Assembly: GCA_028874995.1 (NCBI GenBank)
Contig: JAPPGM010000101.1
Span: 1-33,217 of the forward strand
Origin: Gemmatimonadota bacterium
GTDB lineage: Bacteria > Gemmatimonadota > Gemmatimonadetes > Longimicrobiales > Gaopeijiaceae
DNA length: 33,217 nt
Direction of reading: 5' to 3'
In this document: positions 1-8,176 of the stretch, one piece after another
Position numbering within the stretch: position 1 is the stretch's first letter
How the letters are laid out: every line of letters begins with the position of its first letter
Program-made: the position numbers and the translations under genes
The notes under the pieces: model-generated
Seen by the model: the letters and a program-made list of their open reading frames with translations, nothing else
Database searches by the model: none
Told to the model about the DNA's origin: nothing

Positions 1-276
1 GAAGGCCGTGCACATCCCGGTGATCAGGAAGGCCCACCACACCCAGTTCTGCGCCACCCCGCCGGTCCGCACCAGGTCGGCGACCAGGTTGGGCGTGTCC
101 GTCGAAAAGGTCGTCGCCACCATTGACGTGCCCAGCAGCCACCACGGGAGCTGTCGGCCCGAAAGGAAGAACTCGTCGGTGCCCTTGCCCGCGCGCCGCG
201 CGAAGTAGAGGCCGATCGACAGGGCGGTGAGCCCGTACAGCGCGATGACGAACCAGTCGAGGGTTACGAGTTGCAT
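1..276 (-). CDS. Sodium:solute symporter family transporter, N-terminal part (runs off window edge)
   Basis: The 92 visible residues read MQLVTLDWFVIALYGL at the start, a first membrane helix at about residues 5-25, then the stretch FFLSGRQLPWWLLG and a second hydrophobic region ending in ATTFSTDTPN. The 'F-F-L-x-G-R-x-x-P-W-W' block and the 'T-x-F-S-x-x-T-P' block are typical of the SSF family, whose members couple Na+ entry to uptake of sugars, amino acids, sialic acids or vitamins at the inner membrane. Substrate cannot be told from this part. The start ATG lies only 7 bases after the stop of the upstream NTP-transferase gene, so the two are probably one operon and the transported solute may be linked to that enzyme's product. 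The gene continues past base 1. Confidence 0.85.
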   Translation of the reverse strand, partial: MQLVTLDWFVIALYGLTALSIGLYFARRAGKGTDEFFLSGRQLPWWLLGTSMVATTFSTDTPNLVADLVRTGGVAQNWVWWAFLITGMCTAF

Positions 277-283
277 GGGGTCT

Positions 284-1354
284 TCAGTCGCGGCTGGTGG
301 AGGGCGGGGAGTCCCAGAGGCTCCGGGGGTAGACCTTCGAGTCTACAAGGGTCCGCAGCGTTTCGGCCACTCCGGCGTGATCGCCGGGGAAGGTGACGCC
401 CAGCCACGTCTCGTCGGTGGGCAGAACCCGGCAGTGGACGAGCCCGCGCGCGATGAGCTCATTCATGGCTTCGGACAGATAGTACTCGGAATCTGTCCCG
501 GGGTCGGTGTCCAGGAACTCGGAAAAGAGGGTTCGGAGGTGCGAAAGGATGCCTGTGACAGATTCGGGGACAGATTCTGAGGGGAATCTGTCACGGAGGG
601 TGTGGGCCGCGATCTCCGGGAATCCCCAGAGGTTGGTGCAGACGGGAGTGTCCAGGGGGACGTCAAGGGGCGTTCCGGCGAGGTCCTGGCCGCGGACCCG
701 GTTTCCGGCGCGGCGCATGCCGAGGCCTTCGGTGAGCTTCTGGAGGGTGCCCGTTTGGTCGACTTGGCAGAGGCCGCGGGAGACGCCGCCGCTCTCGGAG
801 AGGGTGACTTTGAGGGGGTAGCCGACGGTGAGGGCGGGGGTGGGGGCTGATGGCTGATGTGGTGGACCGGGCGGTGAATTGCCTGTGGGGGATTTGCGGG
901 TCGCCGGCGTTGGGTGGCTTGGCGCGTCTCTCATCGCCTGGGCCAGCAACTCGTACGCCCCGCAGCCGTAGAAGTCGTCGGCGTTGCAGAGGGCGAAGGG
1001 GCCGTCGACTTGTTCGGCGGCTGTGAGGACCGCGTGGCCGGTGCCCCAGGGGCGGGTGCGGCCGGGGGGCGGGATGTCGACGAGGCCGGGGTGTGAGAGG
1101 GACTGATACGCGTACCGGAGGTCGAGTCCGGCGGTGGCGGCGGGGTGGAGGTGCGTGTCGAAGTCGGCCTGCAGGTCCTCCTGGATGACGAGCAGGAAGC
1201 GTGAGAAACCGGCCAGCGCGCCGTCGTAGAGGGCGTAGTCGAGGAGGGCCTCGCCGCCGGGGCCGATGGGGGTGAGTTGCTTGAGGCGGCCGAAGCGCGT
1301 GGAGCGGCCGGCCGCGAGGATGACGAGGGTGAGGGGTGGGGTGGCGGGGGGCAT
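284..1354 (-). CDS. NTP-transferase (sugar-nucleotidyltransferase-like) protein
   Basis: A 356-residue predicted nucleotidyltransferase of the GT-A-like NTP_transferase fold. The nucleotide-binding loop LAAGRSTRFG is at residues 13-22 with Lys25 following; WGTGHA at 103-108 and the metal-binding-type NADD at 124-127 follow in the expected order. Such enzymes transfer a nucleotidyl group from an NTP to a sugar phosphate or similar phosphate ester in the cytoplasm; the exact substrate is not evident. Residues 143-176 are a proline/serine/threonine-rich insert that looks like a disordered loop. Residues 254-267 are encoded by a palindromic repeat (separate entry), so part of this region may be an inserted repeat that kept the frame. 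It is the first gene of a likely two-gene minus-strand operon with the symporter. Start chosen as the ATG directly before the hydrophobic first strand. Confidence 0.75.
   Translation of the reverse strand: MPPATPPLTLVILAAGRSTRFGRLKQLTPIGPGGEALLDYALYDGALAGFSRFLLVIQEDLQADFDTHLHPAATAGLDLRYAYQSLSHPGLVDIPPPGRTRPWGTGHAVLTAAEQVDGPFALCNADDFYGCGAYELLAQAMRDAPSHPTPATRKSPTGNSPPGPPHQPSAPTPALTVGYPLKVTLSESGGVSRGLCQVDQTGTLQKLTEGLGMRRAGNRVRGQDLAGTPLDVPLDTPVCTNLWGFPEIAAHTLRDRFPSESVPESVTGILSHLRTLFSEFLDTDPGTDSEYYLSEAMNELIARGLVHCRVLPTDETWLGVTFPGDHAGVAETLRTLVDSKVYPRSLWDSPPSTSRD
474..594. repeat. Palindromic GACAGATTC repeat cluster inside a coding gene
   Basis: GTGACAGATTC at 555-565 is matched by its exact reverse complement GAATCTGTCAC at 584-594. 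Between them lies a third copy, GACAGATTC at 569-577. An inverted copy, GAATCTGTC, is at 489-497, and a partial copy, GACAGAT, starts at 474. The cluster lies within the NTP-transferase gene without breaking its frame. The arrangement resembles REP-like mobile palindromes, but family membership cannot be shown from one locus. Confidence 0.6.
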
Positions 1355-1663
1355 GGGGGAGTTCGTTCAAGTTCACGGAACCGCGGACCATCGGAAGTCT
1401 ACATGGCGGGAGACACGAGAGCCACGGTGGCCACCAAGTCCAGTCCTCAATCGTGGTTGGACGGCGCGGAGTGCTTCCGAGCCTCGATGATCAAAAAGAG
1501 CCATGTCCGGTGACCTTCCTTCCAGCCCAAGGGAAGTCGGTCTATCTTTCGGCGGACGAGTGGCCCACGTGAGCCCAAGCCACCACGTACCCGACAGCTT
1601 CCAACGCTCCTGCCCCGGTCGGACGGTGGGCACCACAGGGAATCCGCCCGCGAAGCGACCGCA

Positions 1664-1690
1664 CCCGGCTGCCGATGGCGGCCGGGTTTT
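1664..1690 (+). terminator. Terminator-like hairpin with T-run
   Basis: CCCGGCTGCC (1664-1673), a three-base loop, then GGCGGCCGGG (1677-1686) form a 10-bp stem with one G-T wobble, followed directly by TTTT and a T-rich stretch. It reads as a plus-strand intrinsic terminator just before the accessory gene pair. No plus-strand gene ends upstream in the window, so it may insulate the pair from outside transcription or mark an old insertion boundary. Confidence 0.5.
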
Positions 1691-1696
1691 CGTTAC

Positions 1697-1707
1697 TCAG
1701 TCCAACG
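1697..1707 (+). repeat. 11-bp direct repeat, left copy
   Basis: TCAGTCCAACG occurs here and again at 5577-5587. The two copies bracket the accessory gene pair and the HigA remnant but not the neighbouring resident genes, as a target duplication or recombination footprint would. Confidence 0.4.
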
Positions 1708-1725
1708 TCCCACCGCAGGACCCAG

Positions 1726-2442
1726 ATGACCCCGCCAAGGCGTGGAGCCGAAGAAGATCACGAATCCAATGTCCATCCTGACCCGAAGCGATCCGTGGCC
1801 CTGTCTCGGGAGCAGCAGCGGCTCCATAGCGCCCTGTGCGAACGTGATGAGCAACTGGGCGCGATGTATCTCGGTGGACTTCAGGTCCTCCGCGACCCCG
1901 CGAATCCAGATCGCGTGGCGCAGTCGGCTCACAGCATGAGAGAGCTCATGGAGAAGATCGGAGAAACCGAGCTGCCGACCGCTGAAGGAAGGAGTACGCG
2001 GAACATGAAGGATGAGGTCTTCAAACTGAGAGGTGCTTTCGCGAAAGCGAAGCGCAATTCGGCAGGATACTCCGAGTCCGGCGGATGGACGGGACCTTTC
2101 GATGGGCATCTGTACCGCTTCCTCAAGAAGCTGAACGACTTCTTCGATTGGGTGGATTCGGATCGTCCATCTCGCAGGTCACAGTTCCAGCGGACCTTGG
2201 TTCACTTGGATCCCTCCGGCCGTGTCTTGGCCAAACCGCTTCGCGACAGACGCTATCGGGCTTGGAGGGAAATTCGCGACTTCTTTCAGCACACCTCACA
2301 CCACCGTGCTTACCCCGGCTTCGACGAATTCCGCAGGAGGATCGGTGAGCTCGAGGTCTTCCTGGCCAGCATGCTGGTCCCCAGAACCTTCGACGACCTG
2401 GACGCAATCGACGCTCTCTTAAGGGAGTCCGGCGATGCCTAA
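1726..2442 (+). CDS. Small HEPN-like protein, first gene of a two-gene accessory cassette
   Basis: A 238-residue mostly helical, charged protein with no signal peptide or membrane segment. I do not recognise a named family. Near the C-terminus the helix reads WREIRDFFQHTSHH, containing R-D-x3-H (Arg184 to His189 from this start). This matches the R-[NDH]-x3-H (Rx4-6H) active-site pattern of HEPN ribonucleases and is followed by another long helix, as in HEPN folds. The motif is seen; RNase activity is inference. The start is the ATG preceded by GCAGGA five bases upstream; an in-frame ATG at 1675 has no ribosome-binding site and lies in the terminator-like hairpin. The stop overlaps the next gene by 8 bases, so the two are translationally coupled. 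By eye the base composition is less GC-rich than the flanking propeller genes. It could instead be a regulatory partner without catalytic activity. Confidence 0.75.
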   Translation: MTPPRRGAEEDHESNVHPDPKRSVALSREQQRLHSALCERDEQLGAMYLGGLQVLRDPANPDRVAQSAHSMRELMEKIGETELPTAEGRSTRNMKDEVFKLRGAFAKAKRNSAGYSESGGWTGPFDGHLYRFLKKLNDFFDWVDSDRPSRRSQFQRTLVHLDPSGRVLAKPLRDRRYRAWREIRDFFQHTSHHRAYPGFDEFRRRIGELEVFLASMLVPRTFDDLDAIDALLRESGDA

Positions 2443-5305
2443 CCCTGCCACCGTCGCGAAAGCCTTGGAGCTGATAGAGCAAGGTGCCGAAAACCACTCG
2501 TATTTCTTCTCCAAGCTCAAGTCCCCTGAGTGGATCGAACCCTTGGTTGAGGCGGGCTTCTTCAAGGACCCTCCTCCGCCAAGGAAACATGGCGACTATG
2601 TCAGCTACCCCACGTGGCCTGAGTCGAAGTACCTGAAAAGGATGGCCCCTGTCGCACCGACCCGGGTGGCTGACGTGGTCGGTCAGCTTCCCGACACGGA
2701 CAACATCTCTGTCCACGAAGACCTGGCGCGTGCGGCGATCAGTCTCGAGGCCAAATCGATGGCCCGATGGGCTACTAGGGAGGCCCGGTGGATCTCGCGG
2801 CAGCAGCACATTCAGTTTCCACTTGGTGAGGCCTTGGGAGCTGTGATCGAACGCTTGGCCAAGCTGGGAAAGACCGGCGCCGCCTTGGAACTGGCGCGTT
2901 CGTTGCTGGCGATCCGCTGCGTCGTCGACTCCGATCGCCCCGGATTCGTCCGCGAACCTCCTCAGCCCTACGGCAGCGGACTCGAGGGGTCCAACGGTGA
3001 GCCAGCGGACGAGGAGCACCGGGAGATTTCCGAGCTGGCAGCTTCCGTCGTGGCACAGCTTTCCAGCCGCATCGTCGGCCAACTGAGTTCGTACGAATAC
3101 CGGGAGTTTGTGGACCGACATGTGCCCGCACTGCTCACGCATGGCGGGATCAAGACCTTCGAGATGCTTTGCGATCTGCTCGAAGAGGCGGTCGAGTCCG
3201 ACAGACTGGGCAGGTACTCCGAGTCGATCTGGCGTCCGGCGATTGAACCACACGGCCAGAACCAAGGGACCGACGTGTCTGATTCTCTGATAGATGCCAT
3301 CAGGGACGCATCAGTCGAACTCGTCGACAATGGGGTCACGCTCGCGACTGTGATCGAATCCTTGGCTCGGCGGCGATCACCGATTTTCGGGCGGATGATA
3401 CTGCACTTGGCTTCGGAAAGACACGAGCAAAATCCTGAGTTGGCTGCGGAACTGGCAGCGTGTGAGGATCACTTCCGGGATGAGCGGTTGCTGCACGAAT
3501 ACAGCAGGCTTCTCGGTGCCGTCTTTCCAGCAATGGATGATGTCAGCAAGAACCGAGTGATGAAGTGGATCAGTGAAGGTCCGGCGTTCCATGACTCGTT
3601 CGCGGGCGATGTCGAGGAGCGGCGCAAGTGGACGATCTATTGGCAGCGTCGACGGCTTGCCTGGATTCATCGCGATCTGGATGAGGAATGGAAGAAACGC
3701 TATACCGCGATAATAGCCGAACTCGGAGAACCAGAGCATCCTGATTTCACCTCGTACACGACAAGCTGGATGGGTCCGACGAGCCCAGTCAGCGGGGAAG
3801 AGCTGGGGTCTCTTTCGCCCGAAGAGATCGCCCAATATGTGAAATCGTGGCAGCCATCCGGGGATCCGATGGCGCCGGACGAGGAAGGTCTGGCAGGAAT
3901 ACTGGAGGCGCTGGTCGCCGAGGCGCCTTCCGGTTTTCTGGAAGCGCGCAAGGCCTTCTTGGAAGTACCGACCCGCTACGTCAGTGCTGTGTTGCAGGGC
4001 CTGTCCCAAGCTGTGCGCGATGACGTTTCCATTGACTGGGCTGCCACCATCGACCTGATGTCCTGGATCGCAGCCCGCCAGAGCAATCACTCTGAGTGGA
4101 GATCGGTGCGCCAGGACTGTATCAGATTGTTGGAGACGGGTCTGCGAGACGACTTGATCGACACTCGACTGCGGAAAGCCGTTTGGACCATCATCGACGT
4201 AGCAGCAGACGACTCGGACCCCACACCCGAGGTGGATTCACAGTTTGCGGGTGACCTGTCGACCCAGTCCATCAGCACCGTCCGAGGGAACGCTCTACAC
4301 GCCGTAGTCACCTATTCGCTATGGGTCTATCGCTCTGTGATGGAGACTCGCGGGGCCAGACCCGGCGTTCTTGGCATGGATAGAGTCCCCGAGGTTCGGG
4401 CAAGGCTCGAAAGGCATCTCGATCCAGAGATTGACCCGTCGCCAGCAATCCGGTCGGTCTACGGACAGTGGTTCCCGCACCTGGTCTTGCTGGACGAGGC
4501 TTGGGCCCGGCGGCACGTAGAAAGGATCTTTCCAGACGACCAGCCGGAGCTTCGAGATGCCGCATGGGAAACGTATCTCCGCTTTTGCCGAGTATACAAC
4601 CTGCCCTTTGAGATGCTCCGTGGCCAATATCTGCAGGCCGTGGATCGCCTTGACGAGATGGGAGAGCGCGACTCGACCACAAGGGAAAACATAGGAGGGT
4701 TTCTCGGGGAGCACCTCGTCACCATGGCCGGTCGTGGCTTGGTTGCCTGGTCGGACGATGACGGCCTGCTCAGGCGGTTTTTTGAGAACACCGAGCCGGA
4801 GGGTGCCCGGCGGCCGATATGGGTGATCGGCAGGTATCTCTCCGACGAGGAAAACGAGATACCTGATGAGGCGGTGCACCGCTTCCAGCGGTTGGCGGAT
4901 GAACTACTCGGGCTATTGGAAGAAGCTGGTCGCGAGCGGATGGGGCACCTGAGTCGGCTGGGGTGGTGGTTCGCATCCGGTCGCTTCGATCCGGAGTGGA
5001 CATTGGAACGGCTGACGCGACTGCTCAAACTTGCCGGGGCGGCAAAGCCGAGTTTCGCGGTGATGGATTCCTTGGCCGAAATGTCCACGAATCATCCGGC
5101 CAAGACCTTCGAGGTGTTAAGCCTCTTGGTGAAGACGAGCACCGATGGGCCGGGTCGCAGTGTACTGGTCGGCCGTAGTGAGCCTGCGCGAGTCATTCTC
5201 GGGGCTGCGCTGGCGCACCCTCCGACGGGGGATGACGCAAGGTTGTTCATCCACCAACTTGGTGCGGTCGGACACGAGGGCTTCCGGGATCTCCTGGAGG
5301 GTTGA
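2435..5305 (+). CDS. Large alpha-solenoid-like protein, second gene of the accessory cassette
   Basis: A 956-residue cytoplasmic-looking protein, almost entirely amphipathic helices rich in Leu, Ala, Glu and Arg, compatible with a HEAT/ARM-like alpha-solenoid. No Walker motif, nuclease motif, signal peptide or membrane helix was seen. The N-terminal module has a distinctive block: WIEPLVEAGFF at about 33-43, a PPPP run, then YPTWPESKYLKRMA at about 58-71; this looks like a conserved docking or recognition module. The ATG lies inside the end of the HEPN-like gene (8-base overlap), so expression is coupled and the products probably act together. A working guess is a sensor or scaffold controlling the HEPN-like partner in a defence or toxin-type system; nothing in the sequence proves this. 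The reading frame is intact and downstream lies a decayed antitoxin gene. Confidence 0.8.
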   Translation: MPNPATVAKALELIEQGAENHSYFFSKLKSPEWIEPLVEAGFFKDPPPPRKHGDYVSYPTWPESKYLKRMAPVAPTRVADVVGQLPDTDNISVHEDLARAAISLEAKSMARWATREARWISRQQHIQFPLGEALGAVIERLAKLGKTGAALELARSLLAIRCVVDSDRPGFVREPPQPYGSGLEGSNGEPADEEHREISELAASVVAQLSSRIVGQLSSYEYREFVDRHVPALLTHGGIKTFEMLCDLLEEAVESDRLGRYSESIWRPAIEPHGQNQGTDVSDSLIDAIRDASVELVDNGVTLATVIESLARRRSPIFGRMILHLASERHEQNPELAAELAACEDHFRDERLLHEYSRLLGAVFPAMDDVSKNRVMKWISEGPAFHDSFAGDVEERRKWTIYWQRRRLAWIHRDLDEEWKKRYTAIIAELGEPEHPDFTSYTTSWMGPTSPVSGEELGSLSPEEIAQYVKSWQPSGDPMAPDEEGLAGILEALVAEAPSGFLEARKAFLEVPTRYVSAVLQGLSQAVRDDVSIDWAATIDLMSWIAARQSNHSEWRSVRQDCIRLLETGLRDDLIDTRLRKAVWTIIDVAADDSDPTPEVDSQFAGDLSTQSISTVRGNALHAVVTYSLWVYRSVMETRGARPGVLGMDRVPEVRARLERHLDPEIDPSPAIRSVYGQWFPHLVLLDEAWARRHVERIFPDDQPELRDAAWETYLRFCRVYNLPFEMLRGQYLQAVDRLDEMGERDSTTRENIGGFLGEHLVTMAGRGLVAWSDDDGLLRRFFENTEPEGARRPIWVIGRYLSDEENEIPDEAVHRFQRLADELLGLLEEAGRERMGHLSRLGWWFASGRFDPEWTLERLTRLLKLAGAAKPSFAVMDSLAEMSTNHPAKTFEVLSLLVKTSTDGPGRSVLVGRSEPARVILGAALAHPPTGDDARLFIHQLGAVGHEGFRDLLEG

Positions 5306-5344
5306 TCGAAGGAAGCAATCTGTTTGCCCGACGGCGAAAGCTCG

Positions 5345-5524
5345 CTACCCTGCGCCGATTGGCTCCCGGGGCGTCACCTGCTCGGAGATCTCCCGCCCCG
5401 CCTCGATCTCTGCACGGCGAAGCTCCCACGTCTTCCGGAGGTTCAACCATAGTTGCGGCGTCGTCCCGAAATAGCGGGCCAGACGCAATGCCGTACCGGC
5501 CTTATGCGTTTCTTCACGTTCATG
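5345..5524 (-). pseudogene. higA: HigA-type antitoxin remnant (C-terminal part)
   Basis: The frame translates as 59 residues containing AGTALRLARYFGTTPQLWL and a charged helix ending in TPREPIGAG. 'A-L-R-L-A-R-Y-F-G-T-[ST]-P-x-[FL]-W-[ML]-N-L' is the signature of the C-terminal half of HigA/VapI-type Xre-family antitoxins. The frame is closed by a TGA directly upstream at 5525-5527 and has no start codon; the DNA-binding half and any HigB toxin gene are missing. It lies between the accessory cassette and the first propeller, marking this as a site where mobile or defence genes have come and gone. Confidence 0.8.
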
Positions 5525-5576
5525 TCATATGCCCGTTGGTGACAATCTGCGATCCTCAAGGTCATGCGGCCCGTCG

Positions 5577-5587
5577 TCAGTCCAACG
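5577..5587 (+). repeat. 11-bp direct repeat, right copy
   Basis: Second copy of TCAGTCCAACG (first at 1697-1707), just before the 3' end of the first propeller gene. See the left copy. Confidence 0.4.
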
Positions 5588-5613
5588 GAAGCAAATGCGC
5601 CATTAGGCGTTGA

Positions 5614-6792
5614 TCAACCCCCCTCCCTATCCAACCCCCACAGCTGCACATACTCCACCCCCAGCTCATCCTCCCCCAACCCCAGCACATAGTCCTCCCC
5701 GATCTCGAAGACCTCAAGCCCTTCCGGCGTCTCGACCAGCCCCTGAACCCGCCCTTCCGGATCGAATACCGTCCACACCTCGGCCCCCTCGCCGGATACC
5801 CGGTATTCCCGCACCCAGAGATACCCGGACCGATCCGCGCGGATCTCCGCGAAGGCCGGGTAGGCGTCCACCGGGGGAACCCCCCAGGGTGCCCGCTCGT
5901 CGTACTCGGCCTGGGTTGGGGCTCGCGGGTCCCAGTCGCGCCGGACGATTCTGACCAGCGATCCGTCAGCGGCAAAGGCCTTGATCTCGTAGCTGTTCTG
6001 TACTCCGACCGCGACGAGGTCCCCCCACACGGCTCCCGCGGTGCCGCGCTGGAAGGGGTGCTGCATGTCTCCTCCCCACAATTCGCTGAAATACGCCTCG
6101 CCGTAGGGAAGCATCCCAAGTGAGGCGGACAGCGTCCCGTCCACGTCCAGAACCGACCATTCCGTTTCCAGGCGAACGAGGTCCCTGGTCTCAAAGACGG
6201 CCGATCGGTTGAATATCTGGCTGCCCCGCGAGACCATCCTCCCGTCCGGCAGCACGTCGAGAATACCGCCCCGGGTGGCCTCGAAGGCCACGTTGCGGCC
6301 GTGGTTGCCGTTCATGTCGAAGATCGGCAGTCTGGGGCTGTAGGGTGCATCGGCAGCGGCGACCGAGTCCCCCGGCCAGTGTGCGACGGCCGTCGGACCG
6401 TGGGCGGTGAATTCACCGGGTCCCTCGCCCCGGCGTCCCCAGGTTCCGGAATGGGAGCCATCGGGACCGAAGACCTTCAACTCGTTGGTGCCCATGTTGG
6501 CGACTACGATCCGGCCGTCCCCAAGCCGGATGGCATCCGTCACCCGAAACAATTCGTCGGCGCCGCCGCTTTCGACGGAGCCGATCGAGAGGGACGGTTG
6601 CGCGCCGATCTCCCACGGGAGCCGCGAGTCGGGGGCGGGTTGGCTGTTCTCGACAATCACAATGCCGGCGCTGTCCCGCATCGCCGCGTGGAGTCCGGGG
6701 CCGGCGGTGCCGCCCGGGCCCTCGCACCCTACGGCCAACGGTGCCAGCGCGAGAACTGCGGTCCAGCCCGGGGTGGTCCTTGAGTCACTCAT
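5614..6792 (-). CDS. 6-bladed beta-propeller lipoprotein (propeller 1)
   Basis: A 392-residue exported protein. The N-terminus has a hydrophobic stretch ending in LAVGC, so Cys23 is a likely lipidation site. The mature part repeats NHL/6-bladed-propeller-type blades: DGRIVVAN followed by LKVFGPDG and then the family hallmark GEGPGEF (about 122-128). The C-terminus closes with DELGVEYVQLWGLDR. Function is unknown; such proteins are taken to be surface or periplasmic binding modules. It is the last of three minus-strand paralogues, 41 bases after propeller 2, so probably one operon. An AAGG stretch four bases before the ATG supports the start. The 3' end shares 35 identical bases with propeller 3, a sign of recent duplication or gene conversion. 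Confidence 0.85.
   Translation of the reverse strand: MSDSRTTPGWTAVLALAPLAVGCEGPGGTAGPGLHAAMRDSAGIVIVENSQPAPDSRLPWEIGAQPSLSIGSVESGGADELFRVTDAIRLGDGRIVVANMGTNELKVFGPDGSHSGTWGRRGEGPGEFTAHGPTAVAHWPGDSVAAADAPYSPRLPIFDMNGNHGRNVAFEATRGGILDVLPDGRMVSRGSQIFNRSAVFETRDLVRLETEWSVLDVDGTLSASLGMLPYGEAYFSELWGGDMQHPFQRGTAGAVWGDLVAVGVQNSYEIKAFAADGSLVRIVRRDWDPRAPTQAEYDERAPWGVPPVDAYPAFAEIRADRSGYLWVREYRVSGEGAEVWTVFDPEGRVQGLVETPEGLEVFEIGEDYVLGLGEDELGVEYVQLWGLDREGG
5630..5664 (-). repeat. 35-base segment identical to 8193-8227
   Basis: The 3' coding end of propeller 1 and that of propeller 3 are identical over 35 bases, encoding the closing blade around GVEYVQLWGLD. The rest of the two genes is more diverged, so this is a patch of recent exchange or strong conservation. 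Confidence 0.6.
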
Positions 6793-6833
6793 TCAGCCTT
6801 GGTCCTTAATCAGGAATATACATGGCCCCGCGA

Positions 6834-8056
6834 TCACCCAGCCTCCCGCGACAGCGCCCACAACTGCACGTATTCCACGCCGAGATCATCCGTCACCAAC
6901 CCCAGCACGTAATCCTCGCCGATCTCCAAGACATCCAGCCCGGGCGGAGTCTCGACCAGCCCCTGGATCCGCCCCTCCGGATCGAACACCGTCCAAACCG
7001 CGGGCCCCTCGCCGAACATCCGGTACTCACGCACCCAGAGATACCCGGCCCGGTCGCCGACGATCTCCTCGAAGACCGGGTAGGATTCCACCAGCGGCAT
7101 GTCCCTCACCATGTTCAGCATTCGGGTCCGAACCTCGGCCGGGCGGCCGGCAACCCGCCGGGCAAAGAGCTCGTCCAGCTCGGCCTGCGCGGGTTTGCGC
7201 GGGTCGCCCTCACGGCGGACGATTCGGACCAGCGACCCATCAGCGGCGAATGCCTTGATCTCGTAGCTGTCCTGCACCCCGATCGCCAGGAGGCTTCCCC
7301 AGAGGGTCCCCACGGTGCTTCGACCAAAGGGGTGAGGCTGCTCGACCATGTCCCCATCCGGCGTGGAGACCGCCCAGTCCTCGAATGCGGGAAACTCGCC
7401 GAATGAACCATCCCGGGTACCGTCCACATCCAGGACTGCCCATTCGAGGTCGGAGCGAATGAGGTCCGGGGATCCCGTTGCCCTTCGGTTGACCAGGAGA
7501 CTGCCGCGCGCGAACATCTTGCCGTCGGGGAGCAGGTCGATGACGCCGAGCAGTGTGGGGTCGAGGGCTATTTCGCGGCCATGATTCCCGTTCATGTCGA
7601 ACAGCGACATCCGATGTCCTCCCGGGTCCAGAGCGGCGATCGAGTCGCCGGGCCAGAGCGCGATGACGCTCGGACCCCTGCTGAACTCACCCGGCCCTTC
7701 ACCCTGCCGCCCCCAGGTACCCGAGTGGGATCCGTCCGCGTTGAAGACCTTGATCTCGCTGCTGCCCGCGTTGGCGATCATAATGCGCCCGTCCGCGAGC
7801 AGGGTGGCGTCGCGGACACGGAACAGCTCGTCCGCCTCGCCACTGTCGACGGACCCGATCGAAAGAGCTGGGTGTTCGCTGAACCACGGAAGCCGCGAAT
7901 CCGGCGCGACCGGATCATTCGTGACGATGGTGACGCCGGCGCTGTCCGCGACCACCACGCCGAGCCCGTATGATTGGCTTCGTCGGAGCTTTGGCATGCG
8001 GTGGGGAGAGCCAGCAAAGTGAAGATCTCCCAGGGTCGTGGGGATCGCTTGATCAT
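6834..8056 (-). CDS. 6-bladed beta-propeller lipoprotein (propeller 2), probably frameshifted near the N-terminus
   Basis: The propeller body (from about 7965 down to 6834) closely resembles propeller 1: DGRIMIAN, then GEGPGEF, AFAADGSLVRIVRR and a closing DDLGVEYVQLW. Its own frame has no signal peptide: the nearest in-frame ATG (7997) starts MPKLRRSQ, and longer starts give Arg/Ser-rich sequence. In a second frame, starting at ATG 8056, there is a good lipoprotein signal, MIKRSPRPWEIFTLLALPTAC, followed by QSSDEANH. Joining the frames at about 7960-7985 gives signal, Cys, linker and then ADSAGVTIV, matching the paralogue's RDSAGIVIV. Either the gene has a one-base indel or the assembly has an error. 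Coordinates given span both frames, so the length is not a multiple of three. It lies in the operon propeller 3 - 2 - 1. Confidence 0.75.
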
Positions 8057-8176
8057 TGGACCGGCTCTCTGTCGCGAGACGGGGGGGCATCGCGGTGGAT
8101 TGGACACTGCGCGAAGAGGTTGGTTCGGTCCGGCTCGGCGTGTCAAGCTCCCAGGAGTGCCGGCGCCTGGCGATTG

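Larger units (their letters stand above)
1355..1725. other. Intergenic region between divergent genes
   Basis: About 370 bases separate the minus-strand NTP-transferase from the plus-strand accessory pair. No convincing coding signal, RNA gene or clear promoter was found. Its right end holds a terminator-like hairpin and one copy of the 11-bp direct repeat, both listed separately. Confidence 0.5.

Noticed and set aside
555-594. Palindrome in the NTP-transferase gene as a transcription terminator
   Set aside because: It lies inside an intact coding frame, lacks a T-run, and is accompanied by extra repeat copies, so a repeat element fits better.
1373-1636. 87-codon minus-strand frame upstream of the NTP-transferase gene
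   Set aside because: No ribosome-binding site, no recognisable family, and composition like other non-coding high-GC frames.
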